From positions 1 to 48,849 of the forward strand of contig DASYOB010000007.1 in NCBI GenBank assembly GCA_036008175.1: a DNA stretch of 48,849 bases, in the 5' to 3' direction. The DNA is from DATARH01 sp036008175. Lineage in GTDB: Bacteria; Pseudomonadota; Alphaproteobacteria; ATCC43930; CGMCC-115725. A model generated the notes under the pieces. The model saw only the letters and a program-made list of their open reading frames with translations, was not told the DNA's origin and did no database searches. Position numbers and translations under genes: made by a program. Below, piece by piece: positions 8,135 to 15,803 of the stretch. Position 1 is the first letter of the stretch, and every line of letters begins with the position of its first letter.

Positions 8135-8223
8135 GTCATTGCGAGGAGCCGAAGGCGACGAAGCAATCTCGTTGGCGTAGTGACCCGATCGGCGCGAGAT
8201 TGCTTAGCCGCACTCGCAATGAC
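8135..8223. repeat. REP-like element, GTCATTGCGAG family
   Basis: The left arm starts GTCATTGCGAGGAGCC and ends GAAGCAATCTCG; the right arm is CGAGATTGCTT...CTCGCAATGAC, so the whole forms a long imperfect hairpin. The same family occurs at 37958-37992 and 38316-38402. Here it lies between the SDR and FAH genes of one apparent operon, where it may affect expression of the downstream gene. Confidence 0.85.
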
Positions 8224-8248
8224 AGCCTATAAAACAGGAGGAATTCCC

Positions 8249-9097
8249 ATGAAGCTTCTGCGCTACGGCCCTGTGGGGCAGGAAAAGCCCGGCCTGTTGG
8301 ACCGCGACGGCAAGATCCGGGACCTCTCCGGCACGGTGCGCGACATCGACGGCGATGCGCTTTCGCCCGCTTCGCTCGACCGGCTGCGGCGGCTCGATCC
8401 GGCAAGCCTGCCACTCGTCGCCGGCTCGCCGCGCCTCGGCCCCTGCGTCGGCAACGTTTCCAAGATCCTCGCGATCGGCCTCAACTATCGGTTGCACGCA
8501 GAAGAAGCGGGGATGCCGATCCCGAAGGAGCCGATCTTCTTCCTGAAGGCTACGTCGTCGATCTGCGGACCGAATGACGATGTGATCATCCCGAAGGGCT
8601 CGGAGAAGACCGATTACGAGGTCGAGCTCGGCATCGTGATCGGCACCAAGGCGAGCTACGTCGGAGTGCACGATGCGCCCAAGCACATCGCCGGCTATTG
8701 CGTCGTCAATGACGTCTCCGAGCGCGAATACCAGCTGGAGCGCGGCGGGCAATGGACCAAGGGCAAGAGCGCCGACACCTTCTGCCCGATCGGTCCCTGG
8801 GTCGTCACCGCCGACGAGGTGCCCGACGCCGGCAAGCTGCAGGTGTGGACCGAGGTCAATGGCGAGCGGCGGCAGAACAGCAACACCTCGGACCTGATCT
8901 TCGGGATCGACCACATCGTCAGCTATGTCAGCCATTTCATGACGCTGTACCCGGGCGATATTGTCCCGACCGGTACGCCATCCGGGGTGGCAATGGGCTT
9001 CAAGCCGCCGAAATTCCTACGGGCGGGCGACCAGATGCGTCTCTCGGTCGAGGGCCTCGGGGAGCAGAACCAGCGCCTCGTCGCCCATCAAGGCTGA
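8249..9097 (+). CDS. FAH-family hydrolase, likely 2,4-diketo-3-deoxy-L-fuconate type
   Basis: A 282-residue fumarylacetoacetase-fold protein. The start MKLLRYGPVGQEKPGLLD and the blocks GLNYRLHAEEAGMPIPKEPIFFLKATSS, TDYEVELGIVIGTKA and IVPTGTPSGVAMGFKPPKFL are those of the hydrolase that splits 2,4-diketo-3-deoxyaldonates to pyruvate and a hydroxy acid. Metal-binding acids appear in the EVELGIVIG region and the following VNDVSERE segment. ATG 8249 has an excellent AGGAGGA five bases upstream, so I reject the longer upstream frame, which runs through the REP element. With the SDR and the UxaA-type enzyme it completes a plausible three-step route. Confidence 0.88.
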   Translation: MKLLRYGPVGQEKPGLLDRDGKIRDLSGTVRDIDGDALSPASLDRLRRLDPASLPLVAGSPRLGPCVGNVSKILAIGLNYRLHAEEAGMPIPKEPIFFLKATSSICGPNDDVIIPKGSEKTDYEVELGIVIGTKASYVGVHDAPKHIAGYCVVNDVSEREYQLERGGQWTKGKSADTFCPIGPWVVTADEVPDAGKLQVWTEVNGERRQNSNTSDLIFGIDHIVSYVSHFMTLYPGDIVPTGTPSGVAMGFKPPKFLRAGDQMRLSVEGLGEQNQRLVAHQG

Positions 9098-9110
9098 TCG
9101 CACGCCCGCG

Positions 9111-9138
9111 GGCCTCGCTCAGGGCGGTGGGCGAGGCC
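9111..9138. repeat. 8-bp inverted repeat after the FAH gene
   Basis: GGCCTCGC (9111-9118) pairs with GCGAGGCC (9131-9138) about 14 bases after the stop codon. There is no T-run, so it may be a weak or Rho-assisted terminator. Confidence 0.4.
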
Positions 9139-9256
9139 GCAGGACCCCGAGCCGACGCGGCGAAAACGCGATTCGGGCGCTAGCGCAATGCGACTCTTTT
9201 ACGCTATGGTTTCGCGTTCCCAGCGCTCGGCGCATTCTATTTCTGGGTTAGAGCAC

Positions 9257-9778
9257 ATGTTCGATCGCCGCCCCGGCTTCTTCCGCGAAGACGCCCCCCC
9301 CGGCCGTCGCGTCGACGCGACGGTGAAATGGTTCAACGCTAGCAAAGGCTTCGGCTTCGTCACGATGGCCGAAGGCGGGCAGGACGCCTTTCTGCCGATG
9401 GCGATCCTTCGACGCGCCGGCTATGAGGATGTCCGCGAAGGCGCGTCGATCAGCTGTGAGGTCAGCGACGGCGCCAAGGGACCGCTCGTCACCAACGTGC
9501 TGAACATCGACAACAGCACCGCCGTCGCGCCGGGCGCCGCTTTCGACCGCCGGCCGCAGCGTCCGGCGACGACCCTCGAGGGCGCGGTCAAATGGTTCGA
9601 GCCGGAAAAAGGCTACGGGTTCGTATCCCCGGACGGCGGCGGCAAGGACGTCTTTATCCACATCACCGCGCTTCGGCGCAGCGGCATCAACGCGCTGGAC
9701 CCTGGGCAGCGGGTGCGGGTCGACGTGATCGACGGCAAAAAGGGCCTGGAAGCCGAGCGGATCACGCTGGTTTCCTGA
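9257..9778 (+). CDS. Twin cold-shock-domain protein
   Basis: A 173-residue protein with two cold-shock domains. The first, from about residue 16, has ATVKWFNASKGFGFVTMAEGGQD; the second, from about residue 102, has GAVKWFEPEKGYGFVSPDGGGKDVFIH. Both keep the RNP1-type KGFGFV or KGYGFV and, in the second, VFIH motifs that bind single-stranded RNA or DNA. Double-CSD proteins are typical of alphaproteobacteria (Caulobacter CspC and CspD are known examples). The first domain has FLPMA where the second has FIHIT, so its RNP2 motif is altered. ATG 9257 is chosen over an upstream in-frame ATG because it places the conserved start correctly. Likely an RNA chaperone. Confidence 0.9.
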   Translation: MFDRRPGFFREDAPPGRRVDATVKWFNASKGFGFVTMAEGGQDAFLPMAILRRAGYEDVREGASISCEVSDGAKGPLVTNVLNIDNSTAVAPGAAFDRRPQRPATTLEGAVKWFEPEKGYGFVSPDGGGKDVFIHITALRRSGINALDPGQRVRVDVIDGKKGLEAERITLVS

Positions 9779-9932
9779 GGATCGCCAGCCACCGAGCCGG
9801 GACCGAGCGTTCCGGTCGCAGTGCAAACCCGCCCGTTCACCGAGAGGTTTACAAAATGGGCGGTCGGGCGCACTTTCGCTGTTGACGGCAGCTGACCGCG
9901 ACGGCCTCGTCGATCACTACGGGAAAGATCCG

Positions 9933-10571
9933 ATGGACTTGCGCGATACGATCCGGACCTATCGGCTGTTTTCCGGATCTTACGATTTTGTTTTCGGCCC
10001 GGTTTTTCATCCCGGCCGCAAGGAGGCGGTGCGCCTCGTCAACGAGCGGCCGGCTCAGCGCATCCTCGAAGTCGGGGTCGGGACCGGCCTGTCCCTGCCC
10101 TATTTCCGGCACGATTCGCGCGTGACCGGCATCGACATCTCGGAAGAAATGCTGGCCAAGGCGCGCCGCCGGGTCGAACGCCAAAGTCTGCCTCATGTCG
10201 ACGGACTGCACGTCATGGACGCCGAGCACCTCGAATTCGAGGACAACTCGTTCGACGCTGTGTTGGCGCTCTACGTTGCCTCGGTCGTGCCGAGTCCGGC
10301 CCGCTTCGCCGCCGAAATGCGCCGGGTGTGCATCCCCGGTGGCACGATCGTACTGGTCAACCACTTCAGCAGCGAAAATTGGGGCATGCGCTTCGTGGAG
10401 AAGCGGCTCGCCCACTTGGCCCGGCATATCGGGTTTCACTCGGATTTCCCGCTCGACACGTTTCTGCGCGACAGCAAGCTGAGGGTGCGCGAGATCCGGC
10501 CGAGCAATATGTTCGGCTATTGGCGCCTGTTGCGCTGCGTCAACGAGAAGCCGGCCTCGACGATCGAGTGA
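9933..10571 (+). CDS. Class I SAM methyltransferase, PmtA-like
   Basis: A 212-residue methyltransferase. The SAM motif I is ILEVGVGTGLSLPYF, with GIDISEEMLAKAR as motif II and VMDAEHLEFEDNSFDAVLALYVASVVP after it; VCIPGGTIVLVNHFS closes the fold. The pattern is close to Rhodobacter-type PmtA, which methylates phosphatidylethanolamine to make phosphatidylcholine; that substrate is inference. I prefer ATG 9933, which follows GGGAAAG, over a TTG at 9882. The stop TGA overlaps the ATG of the following acetyltransferase by one base, so the two are translationally coupled. Confidence 0.82.
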   Translation: MDLRDTIRTYRLFSGSYDFVFGPVFHPGRKEAVRLVNERPAQRILEVGVGTGLSLPYFRHDSRVTGIDISEEMLAKARRRVERQSLPHVDGLHVMDAEHLEFEDNSFDAVLALYVASVVPSPARFAAEMRRVCIPGGTIVLVNHFSSENWGMRFVEKRLAHLARHIGFHSDFPLDTFLRDSKLRVREIRPSNMFGYWRLLRCVNEKPASTIE

Positions 10572-11050
10572 TGGAGATCCGCGACGCCGCCCCGGCGGAC
10601 GCGGCGGCGGCTTGCGAGGTGGTCAGGCGGTCGATCTCGGAACTGTGTGTCGCCGATCACCACGACGACCCCGCGATCCTGGCGCGCTGGCTTGCCAACA
10701 AGACGCCTGACATCGTCGCTTCCTGGATCGCGCAGCCGGGCAATTCCGTGCTGGTCGCGGTCGAGGGCAGCGCCATCCTGGCGGTGGGTTCGGTGACCGA
10801 TGGCGGCGAGATCACGCTGAACTACGTCTCGCCGGACGCCCGATTTCGTGGGGTCAGCCGCGCCCTGCTCGGGGCTCTCGAAATCCGCGCCAGGGAGCGG
10901 GGAAACACACGCTGCACATTGATCAGCACCGAGACGGCACGCCGCCTGTACCGATCCGCCGGCTATCGGGAAGACGGGCCGCCGCAAGGAAAATTCGGCA
11001 GCACCGGCAGCTATCCGATGTCCAAACCGCTGACCGGGGGCAAGGACTAG
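10571..11050 (+). CDS. GNAT-family N-acetyltransferase
   Basis: A 159-residue acetyltransferase of the GNAT fold. It shows an N-terminal MEIRDAAPADAAAACEVVRRSI start, the central ITLNYVSPDARFRGVSRALLGALEIRARERG segment with the acetyl-CoA pyrophosphate loop (R-F-R-G-V-S variant of the Q/RxxGxG/A motif), and ETARRLYRSAGYREDG near the end. Its ATG overlaps the stop of the methyltransferase (TGATG). It ends convergently with the nitrile hydratase accessory gene, sharing four bases (CTAG). The substrate is unknown. Confidence 0.85.
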   Translation: MEIRDAAPADAAAACEVVRRSISELCVADHHDDPAILARWLANKTPDIVASWIAQPGNSVLVAVEGSAILAVGSVTDGGEITLNYVSPDARFRGVSRALLGALEIRARERGNTRCTLISTETARRLYRSAGYREDGPPQGKFGSTGSYPMSKPLTGGKD

Positions 11051-11436
11051 CCGAAATCCTCCGCGCGCAATTCGATCGGCTGGCCGTGCGGCGTGCGGTC
11101 GGCGGCGCGGTCCCAGGCGTCGCGGTAGCGAGCCAGACTGGCGTTGTCGGCGATACCCTTCTCGGCAACCAACCGCTCCAGCGCCGCCAGCCAGTGCCGG
11201 TAATAGGTGTCGCCGGTGTCGGGGTCGCCCGTGGCCTGCGCCCGCTTGATCTCCTCGGCCAGGGTCGCCGCCCATTCGCCCCAGGTGAACAGGCCCCGCT
11301 TGTATAGCACCAAGGTCATCGCGAAGGCTTGCGCCTCCCAAGGCTCGCGGAAGATGGGGCCCCCGTCGTCGCGCGGCAGGCCGGGAACCGCCACCGCGAC
11401 CTCGGCGAAATCGGCGCCATGGTCGCGGTGATTCAT
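11047..11436 (-). CDS. Nitrile hydratase accessory (activator/metallochaperone-like) protein
   Basis: A 129-residue protein of the nitrile hydratase accessory family, related in sequence to the beta-subunit N terminus. Visible family blocks are PIFREPWEAQAFAMTLVLYKRGLFTWGEWAATLAEEI and DTYYRHWLAALERLVAEKG. Such proteins help insert cobalt into the alpha subunit, known as self-subunit swapping in some Co-type enzymes. Its ATG overlaps the stop of the beta-subunit gene (ATGA), so it is the third gene of a tight operon. Function by context and family is well supported. Confidence 0.88.
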   Translation of the reverse strand: MNHRDHGADFAEVAVAVPGLPRDDGGPIFREPWEAQAFAMTLVLYKRGLFTWGEWAATLAEEIKRAQATGDPDTGDTYYRHWLAALERLVAEKGIADNASLARYRDAWDRAADRTPHGQPIELRAEDFG

Positions 11437-12089
11437 GCCGGGGTCAGATAGGGCTCGAACGCCTCGATCGATAGGGTGATCGAGGGATCGGCCGCCTCGC
11501 CCCACAATTCGCGGCCGGTGAACACGACCGCGTAAAGCCATTGCGGGTTGTCGCCGGCGCCGATCGCCGCGCTGTCGGGATAGACATGGCAGCCGCGCAC
11601 CGCCTCCACCGTGCCGATCTTGTCGCGGGCATAGCGCGGCAGGCGCGTATGCGTCGGCGGGTTGATGTTGCGCGTCTTCACCTGGTCGCCTGCCTTGAAC
11701 CGCGCCGGAGAGGGCGCCGGGCGGTCGAAGCGGCCATAGCGGTTCGCTTTCGCGTCTTCCAGGGTCAGCTTGCGGTTCAGCCGGATGCCGGGCCGTAGCG
11801 CGCGGCCGCCGGCGATCTCGTCCTCGCCGACGAGACCATGCGCGACGACCCGCCGCTCCAACCCGAGAAACCAGCGGCGGTAATAGGACGATGCGAGATA
11901 CTCGGCGGGCGGCAGGTTTTCCAGCGAGGCTCGTCCGCCATCGATCGTCCATAACCCGGTTGCGCCCGCCGCACGCTGCAGCGCCAGGACCCGCTTCTCC
12001 CAATCCGCGTGGAACACCGGCTCGTTCGGTTCCGGCTCGACGGCCCCAAACCCGTGCATGCCGCCCATGTCGTGGATCGAATTGGTCAT
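11433..12089 (-). CDS. Nitrile hydratase beta subunit
   Basis: A 218-residue beta subunit of nitrile hydratase, which with the alpha subunit converts nitriles to amides. It starts MTNSIHDMGGMHGFG, the family signature, followed by FHADWEKRVLAL, YYRRWFLGLERRVVAHGLV, and a C-terminal SH3-like domain with FKAGDQVKTRNINPPTHTRLPRYARDKIG and VYPDSAAIGAGDNPQWLYAVVFTGRELWG. Length is normal. The ATG overlaps the alpha stop (ATGA) and its own stop overlaps the accessory gene start. The open frame reaches far upstream but lies out of register over the alpha gene. Confidence 0.95.
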   Translation of the reverse strand: MTNSIHDMGGMHGFGAVEPEPNEPVFHADWEKRVLALQRAAGATGLWTIDGGRASLENLPPAEYLASSYYRRWFLGLERRVVAHGLVGEDEIAGGRALRPGIRLNRKLTLEDAKANRYGRFDRPAPSPARFKAGDQVKTRNINPPTHTRLPRYARDKIGTVEAVRGCHVYPDSAAIGAGDNPQWLYAVVFTGRELWGEAADPSITLSIEAFEPYLTPA

Positions 12090-12724
12090 CGCCGGGCCTC
12101 GCCCTTCGCCGCCTCCGGCGATTTCGGCAGACCCGTGCCGACCATGCTGTCCCGGGTCACGAGTTCGGCGAGTTGTTCTTCGCTCCAGCCGTCGGTGCCG
12201 TCCGGACGCATCGGCACCACCAGGAAGCGCGTCTCGGCCGTCGAATCCCAGATGCGGATCTGCGTCTCGGCGGGCAATGTGAGCCCGAAATCGGCCAGCA
12301 CACCCTTCGGATCGATCACCGTGCGCGAGCGGTAGGGAAAGGATTTGTACCAGACCGGCGGCAATCCCAGCACCGACCAGGGGTAGCAGGAGCACAGCGT
12401 GCAGACGACGACGTTGTGTGTCTGCGGGGTGTTCTCGACCGCGATCAGATGGGCGGCGACCGGGTCGAAGCTGGCCAGCGCGTTGACCGCATCGCTGGCA
12501 TCCTCGAGCAGCCGGCGCTTGAACTCGGGATCGGCCCAGGCGCGCGCGACGATGCGGGCGCCGATATGCGGGCCGATGCGGGTTTCGACATTCTCGACGA
12601 TCTGGTCGAGCGCGGCCGGATCGACATAGCCCTTCTCGGTCAGGATGGTTTCGAGCGCGCGCACCCGCAGCTGCATCTCCGACAATTCGGAGCCGTGGTC
12701 GTGGGCGTGGTGGTCTTCGGCCAT
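12086..12724 (-). CDS. Nitrile hydratase alpha subunit, cobalt type
   Basis: A 212-residue alpha subunit carrying the metal centre. The motif VCTLCSC (C108, C111, S112, C113) has Thr at 109, the feature of the cobalt-type enzymes; iron-type enzymes have Ser there. It is followed by YPWSVLGLPPVWYKSFPYRSR, strongly conserved in the family. The N terminus is His-rich (MAEDHHAHDH), which may bind metal. Gene order alpha-beta-accessory is found in several proteobacteria. No amidase is present in the window, so the amide product must be handled elsewhere. Copy R2a of an intergenic repeat starts 9 bases upstream of the start codon. Confidence 0.95.
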   Translation of the reverse strand: MAEDHHAHDHGSELSEMQLRVRALETILTEKGYVDPAALDQIVENVETRIGPHIGARIVARAWADPEFKRRLLEDASDAVNALASFDPVAAHLIAVENTPQTHNVVVCTLCSCYPWSVLGLPPVWYKSFPYRSRTVIDPKGVLADFGLTLPAETQIRIWDSTAETRFLVVPMRPDGTDGWSEEQLAELVTRDSMVGTGLPKSPEAAKGEARR

Positions 12725-12732
12725 CGCACAAT

Positions 12733-12793
12733 CCTCGCCTGCTGTCGGCGAAAGCTTGCATCGCCGCAACGCCGCTTGCAATGGCCGAGCCCC
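12733..12793. repeat. Direct repeat R2, left copy (61 bp)
   Basis: It begins CCTCGCCTGC and contains GTCGGCGAAAGCTTGCATCG; it matches 15601-15661 with two differences in 61 and the same orientation. It lies directly upstream of the nitrile hydratase alpha gene, between it and the sdhA stop. Confidence 0.9.
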
Positions 12794-12853
12794 TGGCTGC
12801 CCCCGAGGCATCGCGATTGAGGCCCGGTGTGTCTGCCTCGGCGGGATCGCCAT

Positions 12854-14650
12854 TCAGTACACCCGCTCCTTTGGAGGTATCGAGGCGACTTCGTTAGAAA
12901 GCGGCTGCAGATGAACCGGCCTGTAGTCGAGCCGAACACGACCCTCATCATCGCGCCAGGCGAGCGTGTGCTTGAGCCAATTTTCGTCGTCTCTCTGCGG
13001 AAAATCTTCCCGCGCATGGGCGCCGCGGCTTTCCGTCCGTCCGATGGCGGAGTGAAGACTGACGCTCGCCTGGGCAAGCATATTATCGAGTTCGAGCGCT
13101 TCGGCGAGATCGGTATTTAAGATCATCGTCCGGTCGCTGACGCCGAGGTCGATGCGCATATTTTCGATGATTTCGGCGAGCTTGCTCAAACCCTCCTCCA
13201 GCAACGGGCCATCGCGGAAGACGGCGCAGTGCCGCTGCATGGTCCGCTGCATCGCCAATCGGATGGTCCCCGTCTCAGTACCACCCTTTGACCATCTGGT
13301 CCGGTCGAGCCGGGCGACTGCGCGCTCGGTCGCCTCCTTGGGGGCGGGAGCGTGGCTCTCGCCAGGCCGAACTGTCTCTACGACCCGCCGAGCAGCTGCC
13401 CGGCCGAACACGACGATGTCCAGCAGCGAGTTGGATCCGAGCCGGTTGGCGCCATGCACCGAGACGCAGGCCGCTTCGCCGATCGCCATCAGCCCCGGGA
13501 CGACCGTTTCGGCATTGCCGTCGCGCACCATCACCACCTCGCCGTGCAGATTGGTCGGCACGCCGCCCATGTTGTAGTGGACGGTCGGCAATACCGGGAT
13601 CGGCTCGCGCGTCACATCGACGCCGGCGAAAATCTTCGCCGTCTCGCTGATGCCGGGCAGACGATGATGCAGGAGTTCGGCGGGAAGGTGCTCCAGGTGG
13701 AGCAGAATGTGATCCCTCAGCGGGCCGCAGCCGCGACCCTCGTTGATTTCGATCGTCATCGAACGGCAGACGACGTCCCGCCCGGCCAGGTCCTTGGCGT
13801 GCGGAGCATAGCGTTCCATGAACCGCTCGCCCTCGGAGTTGGTAAGATAACCGCCCTCGCCGCGCGCGCCTTCGGTGATCAGGCAGCCGGAGCCGTAGAT
13901 GCCGGTAGGGTGAAATTGGGTAAATTCCATGTCCTCGAGCGGGACGCCGGCGCGCAACGCCATCGCGTTGCCATCGCCGGTGCAGGTATGGGCGGCAGTG
14001 GAGGAGAAGTACACGCGACCATAACCGCCGGTCGCCAGGACGGTGCGATGGGCCCGGAAGCGGTGCAGCGTCCCGTCCTCCATGTTCCAGGCAAGCAGGC
14101 CGCGGCAGGCGCCGCCCTCGTCCATCAGCAGGTCGAGCGCCACATATTCGACGAAGAACTCGGTGTTGTGCGCGAGGCACCGTTGGTAAAGGGTGTGCAA
14201 GATGGCGTGCCCGGTTCGATCGGCAGCCGCACAGGTGCGCTGCGCCATCTTTTCCCCATACTCGATCGTCTGACCGCCAAAGGGACGCTGGTAGATCCGG
14301 CCGTCGTCAATGCGCGAGAACGGAACCCCGTAATGTTCCAGCTCCAGTACCGCAGGTGCTGCCTCCCGGCACATGTACTCGATCGCGTCCTGGTCGCCGA
14401 GCCAGTCGGAGCCCTTGACTGTGTCGTACATGTGGAAGTGCCAGTTGTCGCCATCGCCCATATTTCCGAGCGAGGCCGCCATGCCGCCTTGCGCGGCCGC
14501 GGTATGACTGCGCGTCGGGAAGACCTTTGTGACGCAAGCCGTCTGCAAGCCCGACGCCGCCATTCCCAGGGCCGCTCGCAGCCCAGCGCCACCGGCGCCG
14601 ACGATGACCACGTCATAGCCGTGCTCAATGATTTCGTAAGCCTGTGCCAT
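12854..14650 (-). CDS. sdhA: Succinate dehydrogenase flavoprotein subunit (solitary)
   Basis: A full-length 598-residue SdhA, the FAD subunit that oxidises succinate to fumarate. The dinucleotide fold is DVVIVGAGGAGLRAALG; H49 in TRSHTAAAQGG is the site of covalent FAD attachment; HPTGIYGSGCLITEGARGEGG and the C-terminal LGSNSLLDIVVFGRAAA and RTESRGAHAREDFPQRDD blocks are present. No sdhB, sdhC or sdhD accompanies it, although the family normally sits in that operon. A 17-codon hydrophobic frame precedes it, and an SDR follows further upstream on the same strand. The gene pair is bracketed by R2. Whether this is the main or a second SdhA cannot be told here. Confidence 0.95.
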   Translation of the reverse strand: MAQAYEIIEHGYDVVIVGAGGAGLRAALGMAASGLQTACVTKVFPTRSHTAAAQGGMAASLGNMGDGDNWHFHMYDTVKGSDWLGDQDAIEYMCREAAPAVLELEHYGVPFSRIDDGRIYQRPFGGQTIEYGEKMAQRTCAAADRTGHAILHTLYQRCLAHNTEFFVEYVALDLLMDEGGACRGLLAWNMEDGTLHRFRAHRTVLATGGYGRVYFSSTAAHTCTGDGNAMALRAGVPLEDMEFTQFHPTGIYGSGCLITEGARGEGGYLTNSEGERFMERYAPHAKDLAGRDVVCRSMTIEINEGRGCGPLRDHILLHLEHLPAELLHHRLPGISETAKIFAGVDVTREPIPVLPTVHYNMGGVPTNLHGEVVMVRDGNAETVVPGLMAIGEAACVSVHGANRLGSNSLLDIVVFGRAAARRVVETVRPGESHAPAPKEATERAVARLDRTRWSKGGTETGTIRLAMQRTMQRHCAVFRDGPLLEEGLSKLAEIIENMRIDLGVSDRTMILNTDLAEALELDNMLAQASVSLHSAIGRTESRGAHAREDFPQRDDENWLKHTLAWRDDEGRVRLDYRPVHLQPLSNEVASIPPKERVY

Positions 14651-14692
14651 CGTGTTCTTCCGGGGCAGCTGTCACTGCCATGACGAGATCGA

Positions 14693-14746
14693 TCAAGAGG
14701 CCAGAGTCACGGCGGCGGCACCGGCCAGCCAAAATAAATGGGGCAT
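14693..14746 (-). CDS. Possible 17-residue hydrophobic leader or relic before sdhA
   Basis: On the minus strand an ATG at 14746 follows GGAGGAAGAGCGACA, one of the best ribosome sites nearby, and encodes MPHLFWLAGAAAVTLAS then a stop. The peptide is hydrophobic, like a short membrane helix, and ends 42 bases before the sdhA start. It may be a leader peptide, a tiny membrane protein or the remains of a membrane-anchor gene. Confidence 0.35.
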   Translation of the reverse strand: MPHLFWLAGAAAVTLAS

Positions 14747-14807
14747 TGTCGCTCTTCCTCCGAGATGTACCGGAGCGGGGACGCGCGGCACCCGCTCCGC
14801 CGCGGTG

Positions 14808-15518
14808 TCAGTGGCCCGCGCTCTGGCCGCCGTCGACGTGAAGGATTTCGCCGGTCACGAAAGCGGCCGATTCGAGGTAGAGGATCGCCTCGACGATGTC
14901 GGAGATCTCGCCGATATGGCCGACCGGGTGCAGGGCGCCGAGCTGCGCATATGTCTCGACCGGATGCATCGGCGTCTTGATGGTGCCCGGCGCAACCGCG
15001 TTCACCCGGATGCCGCGCTTTGCATACTCGATCGCGAGCGATTTGGTCGCGGCATTCAGGCCGCCCTTCGTCAGCGACGCGAGCACCGAGGGCACGCCGG
15101 CGATTGCGTGATCGACCAGGCTCGTCGTGATCTGCACGACATGGCCGCTGCCCTGTTTTTCCATCTCGGCGACGGCGAGCTGCGTGATGTGAAAGAAGCC
15201 TGCAACATTGACGGCCAGCATCGCCGCGAAGTCGGCCTCGGTGTACTGGGTGAACGATTTGGCGATGAAGATACCGGCGTTATTGACGAGCGTGTCGATG
15301 CGTCCGAACCGCGCCACGCCTTCGGAGATCGCACGCTCCGCCGTCTTCCGGTCGGCGATGTCGCCGGGGACCACGAGAACGTCGGCGTCGCTGGACGGCT
15401 CGAGGGACCGCGCCGTCGCGACCACCCGGTAGTTGCGATCGCGATATGCCTTGACGAGGGCCGCGCCGATGCCTTGCGACGCGCCGGTGATGATTGCAAC
15501 TTTTCTTTCGGTACTCAC
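14808..15518 (-). CDS. SDR-family protein lacking the catalytic tyrosine
   Basis: A 236-residue Rossmann-fold SDR. The cofactor motif TGASQGIG (residues 11-18), NNAG (79-82), S133 and the lysine K151 are present, as is the IDGG-like end HVDGGQSAGH. The usual YxxxK reads A147-S-L-T-K151, so the proton-donating Tyr is an Ala. Related SDRs with ASLTKGGLNA are, from memory, a recurrent subfamily, so this is probably a subfamily trait and not a mutation. It could be a non-redox binding protein or use another donor. It shares the strand with sdhA, 157 bases apart. Confidence 0.85.
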   Translation of the reverse strand: MSTERKVAIITGASQGIGAALVKAYRDRNYRVVATARSLEPSSDADVLVVPGDIADRKTAERAISEGVARFGRIDTLVNNAGIFIAKSFTQYTEADFAAMLAVNVAGFFHITQLAVAEMEKQGSGHVVQITTSLVDHAIAGVPSVLASLTKGGLNAATKSLAIEYAKRGIRVNAVAPGTIKTPMHPVETYAQLGALHPVGHIGEISDIVEAILYLESAAFVTGEILHVDGGQSAGH

Positions 15519-15600
15519 GATCCACCTCCCGCTTCTTGCTGGTGAACGGGGCTACCTGCTGCGCGACGGCTGACACGGCGGGTTGTCGGCCGTTGCAATG

Positions 15601-15661
15601 CCTCGCCTGCCGTCGGCGAAAGCTTGCATCGCCGCCACGCCGCTTGCAATGGCCGAGCCCC
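15601..15661. repeat. Direct repeat R2, right copy (61 bp)
   Basis: It matches 12733-12793 in the same orientation with two differences. The two copies bracket sdhA and the Tyr-less SDR (2.8 kb). Confidence 0.9.
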
Positions 15662-15677
15662 GCGGGTTGCGGCTGGG

Positions 15678-15803
15678 GTGGTGATCGAGATCCGGCCGAT
15701 GATGGGTGCTCTCTGCCCTCGGCGCTGCCTCGGTTAAAATTCGGCTCAGGGTGGTGAGCGGCCCTTCGTCGGCACGCGCACCGATGGCGAAGTGGCGCCG
15801 ATA
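15678..15803. repeat. Direct repeat R3, left copy (126 bp)
   Basis: It aligns gap-free to 22604-22729 (constant offset 6926), same orientation, with about 18 differences. It ends ACCGATGGCGAAGTGGCGCC. Confidence 0.85.

Noticed and set aside
13352..14683. A 443-codon open frame on the plus strand over sdhA
   Set aside because: It is antisense to a certain SdhA gene; GC-rich codon use leaves such frames open. It has no family motif.
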